Of a DNA stretch of 7,985 bases, positions 5,814 to 7,985 are shown piece by piece. The stretch is from JADLGJ01 sp031423615 (GTDB lineage Bacteria > Omnitrophota > Gorgyraeia > Zapsychrales > JANLHA01). Under the pieces are notes generated by a model. It searched no databases. It worked only from the letters and a program-made list of their open reading frames with translations, and was not told where the DNA came from. Position 1 is the stretch's first letter. Every line of letters starts with the position of its first letter. The stretch lies in contig JANPFV010000080.1 of the NCBI GenBank assembly GCA_031423615.1, positions 1 through 7,985 of the forward strand. The letters are read 5' to 3'. A program made the translations under genes and the position numbers.

Positions 5814-7043
5814 ATGGCGCCGGACAATTTTTTGAAAAATTATGGCACGTCGATTTTGCTTTTTGTTTCGATCATGGCCGGGTCATTGTTGGGATTAGGA
5901 CTTAAGGAACAGGCGGTTTTTTTAAAACCGCTGGGAGATATCTTTTTAAATCTTCTTTTTACCGCGGTTGTTCCCTTGGTTTTCTTTTCTATTTCATCGA
6001 CCATTGCCAGTATGAACGATCCTAAGCGGCTGGGGAAAATCGCGGGTTGGATGTTGCTTGTTTTTATTGTGACGGGAATCCTAGCTTCGCTTCTTATGAT
6101 TGCGGCTGTCAAAGTTTATCCTCCGGCCCACGACATTCATATTGCGTTACCCCCGCCGGGAAACATTCAGCACTATTCTCTCGGCGAACAAATCGTCGGG
6201 GCTATTTCCGTCGGGGATTTCGTTGAAATCTTCTCGAAGAGGAACATGCTTCCCCTTATTATTTTTGCGTGTCTTGTGGGACTGGCGACGTTGTTTTCCG
6301 GTGTGGCAGGCCGCCCGTTCGCACAATTCTTGATTTCCGGCAATGCCGTGATGGGACAGGTCATCAAAATCATCATGCTGTATGCTCCCCTGGGACTCGG
6401 GGCGTATTTTGCTTATCTCGTCGGTGTTTTTGGTCCGCAGTTGATGGGCTCTTATGCGCGGGTGGTCACATTATATTATCCCGTAGCTCTTTTTTATTTT
6501 GGATGTTTTTTTAGTTTCTATGTTTTTCTTTCCGGCGGCCGGATCGGTTTAAGAAGATTTTGGAAAAACATTATTCCTGCGGCCTTGACAGCCTGGGCCA
6601 CGGGCAGTAGTGTCGCGACGATCCCTCTCAATTTAGAAGCCGCACGCAAAAACGGCATTCCCGAAGATATCCGGGACGTGGTGATTCCGATCGGAGCTAC
6701 CATTCATATGGAAGGTTCCTGTCTTGCGGCGATTGTTAAAATCAGTCTGCTTTTTGGAATTTATCATATGGATTTTTCGGGTGTCGGTACATTAGTTACA
6801 GCAATTGGAATTTCCATTTTGGCCGGGACGGTCATGGGCGGAATACCCGGCGGAGGATTTATCGGCGAGCTTTTAATTGTCACCATGTACGGTTTTCCCA
6901 TTGAAGCCTTGCCGATTATTTCTATGGTCGGTACGATCGTTGATCCTCCGGCAACCATGGTTAATGCCATAGGTGATAATGTCTCCAGCATGATGGTTGG
7001 CCGTATCCTCGGCGGGAAGAATTGGCTGATAAAAAATGAATGA
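5814..7043 (+). CDS. DAACS/SLC1 family sodium symporter with altered substrate site
   Basis: A 409-residue inner-membrane secondary transporter of the dicarboxylate/amino acid:cation symporter family, normal length, with eight membrane helices and two re-entrant hairpins. HP1 reads ATGSSVATIPLN (A262 onward), HP2 is in the GGIPGGGFIGE region, and helix 8 reads VDPPATMVNAIGDN (D377, N384, D388). By alignment to GltPh, the amino-group and sodium-binding Asp/Asn residues of helix 8 (D394, N401, D405) are kept. The arginine that grips the acidic side chain (R397) is alanine (A380), the HP1 arginine (R276) is glycine (G264), and the canonical NMDGT of helix 7 is HMEGS (298-302). A glutamate or aspartate carrier is therefore unlikely; a neutral amino acid or other small zwitterion is more plausible. 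GAGG at 5802-5805 is its ribosome site. It abuts the carboxypeptidase gene, so the two are one transcription unit. Family is certain; substrate is inferred. Confidence 0.92.
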   Translation: MAPDNFLKNYGTSILLFVSIMAGSLLGLGLKEQAVFLKPLGDIFLNLLFTAVVPLVFFSISSTIASMNDPKRLGKIAGWMLLVFIVTGILASLLMIAAVKVYPPAHDIHIALPPPGNIQHYSLGEQIVGAISVGDFVEIFSKRNMLPLIIFACLVGLATLFSGVAGRPFAQFLISGNAVMGQVIKIIMLYAPLGLGAYFAYLVGVFGPQLMGSYARVVTLYYPVALFYFGCFFSFYVFLSGGRIGLRRFWKNIIPAALTAWATGSSVATIPLNLEAARKNGIPEDIRDVVIPIGATIHMEGSCLAAIVKISLLFGIYHMDFSGVGTLVTAIGISILAGTVMGGIPGGGFIGELLIVTMYGFPIEALPIISMVGTIVDPPATMVNAIGDNVSSMMVGRILGGKNWLIKNE

Positions 7044-7072
7044 TATGGCGAAAAGTCCTTACAAACTTTTAA

Positions 7073-7100
7073 TTGCGAAAAAATAGATTCTCATTAAAAT
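7073..7100 (+). promoter_or_regulatory. Candidate radC promoter
   Basis: TTGCGA at 7073-7078 and TAAAAT at 7095-7100 are 16 bases apart, in the 99-base gap after the symporter. Transcription would begin near 7107 and give a leader of about 36 bases containing the ribosome site. This separates radC from the upstream wall-peptide genes. Confidence 0.42.
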
Positions 7101-7133
7101 ACCTCTATCCTTCCCTGTATTTCCCTTTGAAAA

Positions 7134-7139
7134 GAGGGG
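7134..7139 (+). promoter_or_regulatory. Ribosome binding site of radC
   Basis: GAGGGG lies 3 bases before ATG 7143 (5 bases if only GAGG pairs). It supports this ATG as the start. Confidence 0.7.
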
Positions 7140-7142
7140 AAC

Positions 7143-7850
7143 ATGCAAAATTCACCATCCAAGAAAGCGATACGTTTTTGGCCGGCCGCTGATCGGCCGC
7201 GCGAAAAATTATTTAAGTTGGGAGAGCGGCAGGTATCCAGCTCGGAACTGCTGGCGATTCTATTAAGCACGGGTTCAGCGGGAGAAAGTGCGTTAGATCT
7301 TTCTCGCAAGGTTATCGAGAAATTTAAAACCTTTCGGAATATGAGTTATTCCGACGGTAAAGATTGGAAGGAACTACGCGGCCTCGGCCCGGCTAAAATC
7401 GCGCGGATCCGCGCCGCCATTGAAATCGGGCGTCGGTTTCGGGAAGATGAAATACGCCATGCCCAGCCACGGATCAAATCAGCCAAGGACATCGTTGATA
7501 TCCTCATGCCGCAGATGCGGGACTTAAGGATCGAAGTTTTTAAAGCGGTGTTTTTAAATTCGCAAAATAAAATTATTGAGATCATAGATATTACGGAAGG
7601 GACGGTTAACCGCGCCAGTCCTTTTATCCGGGAGATTTTTCAAAAAGCCCTCATCCATTTTGCGGTCTCAATGATTTGCGTTCACAATCATCCGTCGGGT
7701 GATGTGAGCCCCAGCCCGGAAGACCGGCAATTTACGGCCGATTTGCAACAGGCGGGAAAAGTATTAGGAATCAAACTTTTGGATCACTTGATCATCGGTG
7801 ACAATCGGTATTACAGCATGAACAATCCCGGCGGGGCAGATTGTCATTGA
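7143..7850 (+). CDS. radC: RadC family JAMM/MPN-domain protein
   Basis: A 235-residue cytoplasmic protein of normal family length. The N-terminal RadC region with DRPREKL and SSSELLAILLSTG (residues 17-44) is followed by a helix-hairpin-helix-like DNA-binding element (LRGLGPAKIARIRAAIE, 78-94) and the JAMM metalloprotease-fold domain. The JAMM site is intact: E131 in RIEVFKAVFLN, then HNHPSGDVSPSPED with metal ligands H181, H183 and D194. The biochemical role of RadC is not settled; a direct part in DNA repair was questioned after the original mutation was reassigned, and the gene is often linked with competence and mobile DNA. It has its own candidate promoter and ribosome site and is probably not part of the wall-peptide operon. 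No clear terminator follows it. Confidence 0.95.
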   Translation: MQNSPSKKAIRFWPAADRPREKLFKLGERQVSSSELLAILLSTGSAGESALDLSRKVIEKFKTFRNMSYSDGKDWKELRGLGPAKIARIRAAIEIGRRFREDEIRHAQPRIKSAKDIVDILMPQMRDLRIEVFKAVFLNSQNKIIEIIDITEGTVNRASPFIREIFQKALIHFAVSMICVHNHPSGDVSPSPEDRQFTADLQQAGKVLGIKLLDHLIIGDNRYYSMNNPGGADCH

Positions 7851-7903
7851 TAACAGTACTTTGTTAAAAAATAGTTTTTTGACCCATAAACTTACAAATT
7901 TCT

Positions 7904-7966
7904 CGACGCTGTGAAGCGTTGCAGTGCGTTCCGTATAATCTTCAGCAACGCTTTAAGCTAGCTTAA
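7904..7966 (+). promoter_or_regulatory. Nested inverted repeats around a TATAAT box, candidate control region
   Basis: Three elements overlap here. A 7-bp hairpin (7904-7921) closes on a GTGA tetraloop of GNRA type. AAGCGTTGC (7914-7922) is perfectly complementary to GCAACGCTT (7945-7953), and the 22-base loop between them contains a perfect TATAAT at 7934-7939. TTAAGCTAGCTTAA (7953-7966) is a 14-bp perfect palindrome. The two hairpins are mutually exclusive. No good -35 box is visible at the right distance. This looks like an operator or attenuator for a gene beyond the right edge. The preceding stretch 7851-7903 holds nothing I can name beyond A/T runs. Confidence 0.33.
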
Positions 7967-7985
7967 CCATCTGCAATTCAATGGG

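Noticed and set aside
7051..7070. AAAAGT...ACTTTT hairpin after the symporter as an intrinsic terminator
   Set aside because: The 6-bp stem is almost all A-T and is not followed by a T-run, so it is too weak to call.
7852..7880. Terminator after radC (AACA...TGTT followed by A and T runs)
   Set aside because: The stem has only four A/T-rich pairs and the A6-TAG-T6 fold is weak; no GC-rich stem precedes the T-run.
7961..7967. GCTTAAC matching the degenerate RYYYAAC box of an integron attC site
   Set aside because: A 7-base degenerate match with no partner GTTRRRY box or attC arms in the window; it is part of the palindrome TTAAGCTAGCTTAA.
7981..7985. ATG at the right edge as the start of a following gene
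   Set aside because: Only five bases remain and there is no ribosome site before it (CTGCAATTCA), so it cannot be supported.

Overview
The window reads as a chromosomal segment of a Gram-negative-type bacterium. Two wall enzymes carry export signals, the genes are tightly packed, GC content is moderate (roughly 45-50% by eye), and start codons include GTG. I cannot place it taxonomically from sequence alone. An uncultivated lineage such as Omnitrophota, or a deltaproteobacterium-like relative, would fit, but that is a low-confidence guess. All eight genes lie on the + strand.

Layout: (1) 52-1143, an L-Ala-D/L-Glu (dipeptide) epimerase, overlaps by one base (2) a DUF819 multi-pass membrane protein, 1143-2378. 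(3) A 268-base gap, 2379-2646, holds a strong palindromic element flanked by a 10-bp direct repeat, probably a small MITE-like insertion or a structured RNA. (4) 2647-2805 is a 52-residue stand-alone YHS-domain metal-binding protein. (5) 2844-4148 is an exported NlpC/P60 endopeptidase with two SH3 domains, preceded by a good promoter placed so close that the mRNA may be leaderless. It overlaps by 14 bases (6) a class III-like polyphosphate kinase 2 (4135-4977). Then follow (7) an exported M15 zinc D,D-/L,D-carboxypeptidase (4992-5813) and, directly abutting it, (8) a DAACS/SLC1-family sodium symporter (5814-7043) that lacks the arginines used to bind acidic amino acids. (9) 7143-7850 is radC, with its own candidate promoter. 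(10) The last 135 bases hold nested inverted repeats around a TATAAT box and a 14-bp perfect palindrome, probably the control region of a gene beyond the right edge.

Five of the eight genes tell one story: salvage of peptidoglycan stem peptides. The M15 enzyme can trim the terminal D-Ala. The NlpC/P60 enzyme can cut between D-Glu and the diamino acid to free L-Ala-D-Glu. The epimerase converts that dipeptide to L-Ala-L-Glu for ordinary peptidases. Because both hydrolases are exported and the epimerase is cytoplasmic, the dipeptide must cross the membrane. The DUF819 protein, translationally coupled to the epimerase, is the best candidate for that step, and the unusual symporter is a candidate for uptake of a released neutral amino acid or another small product. 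This transport assignment is the most interesting, testable idea in the window.
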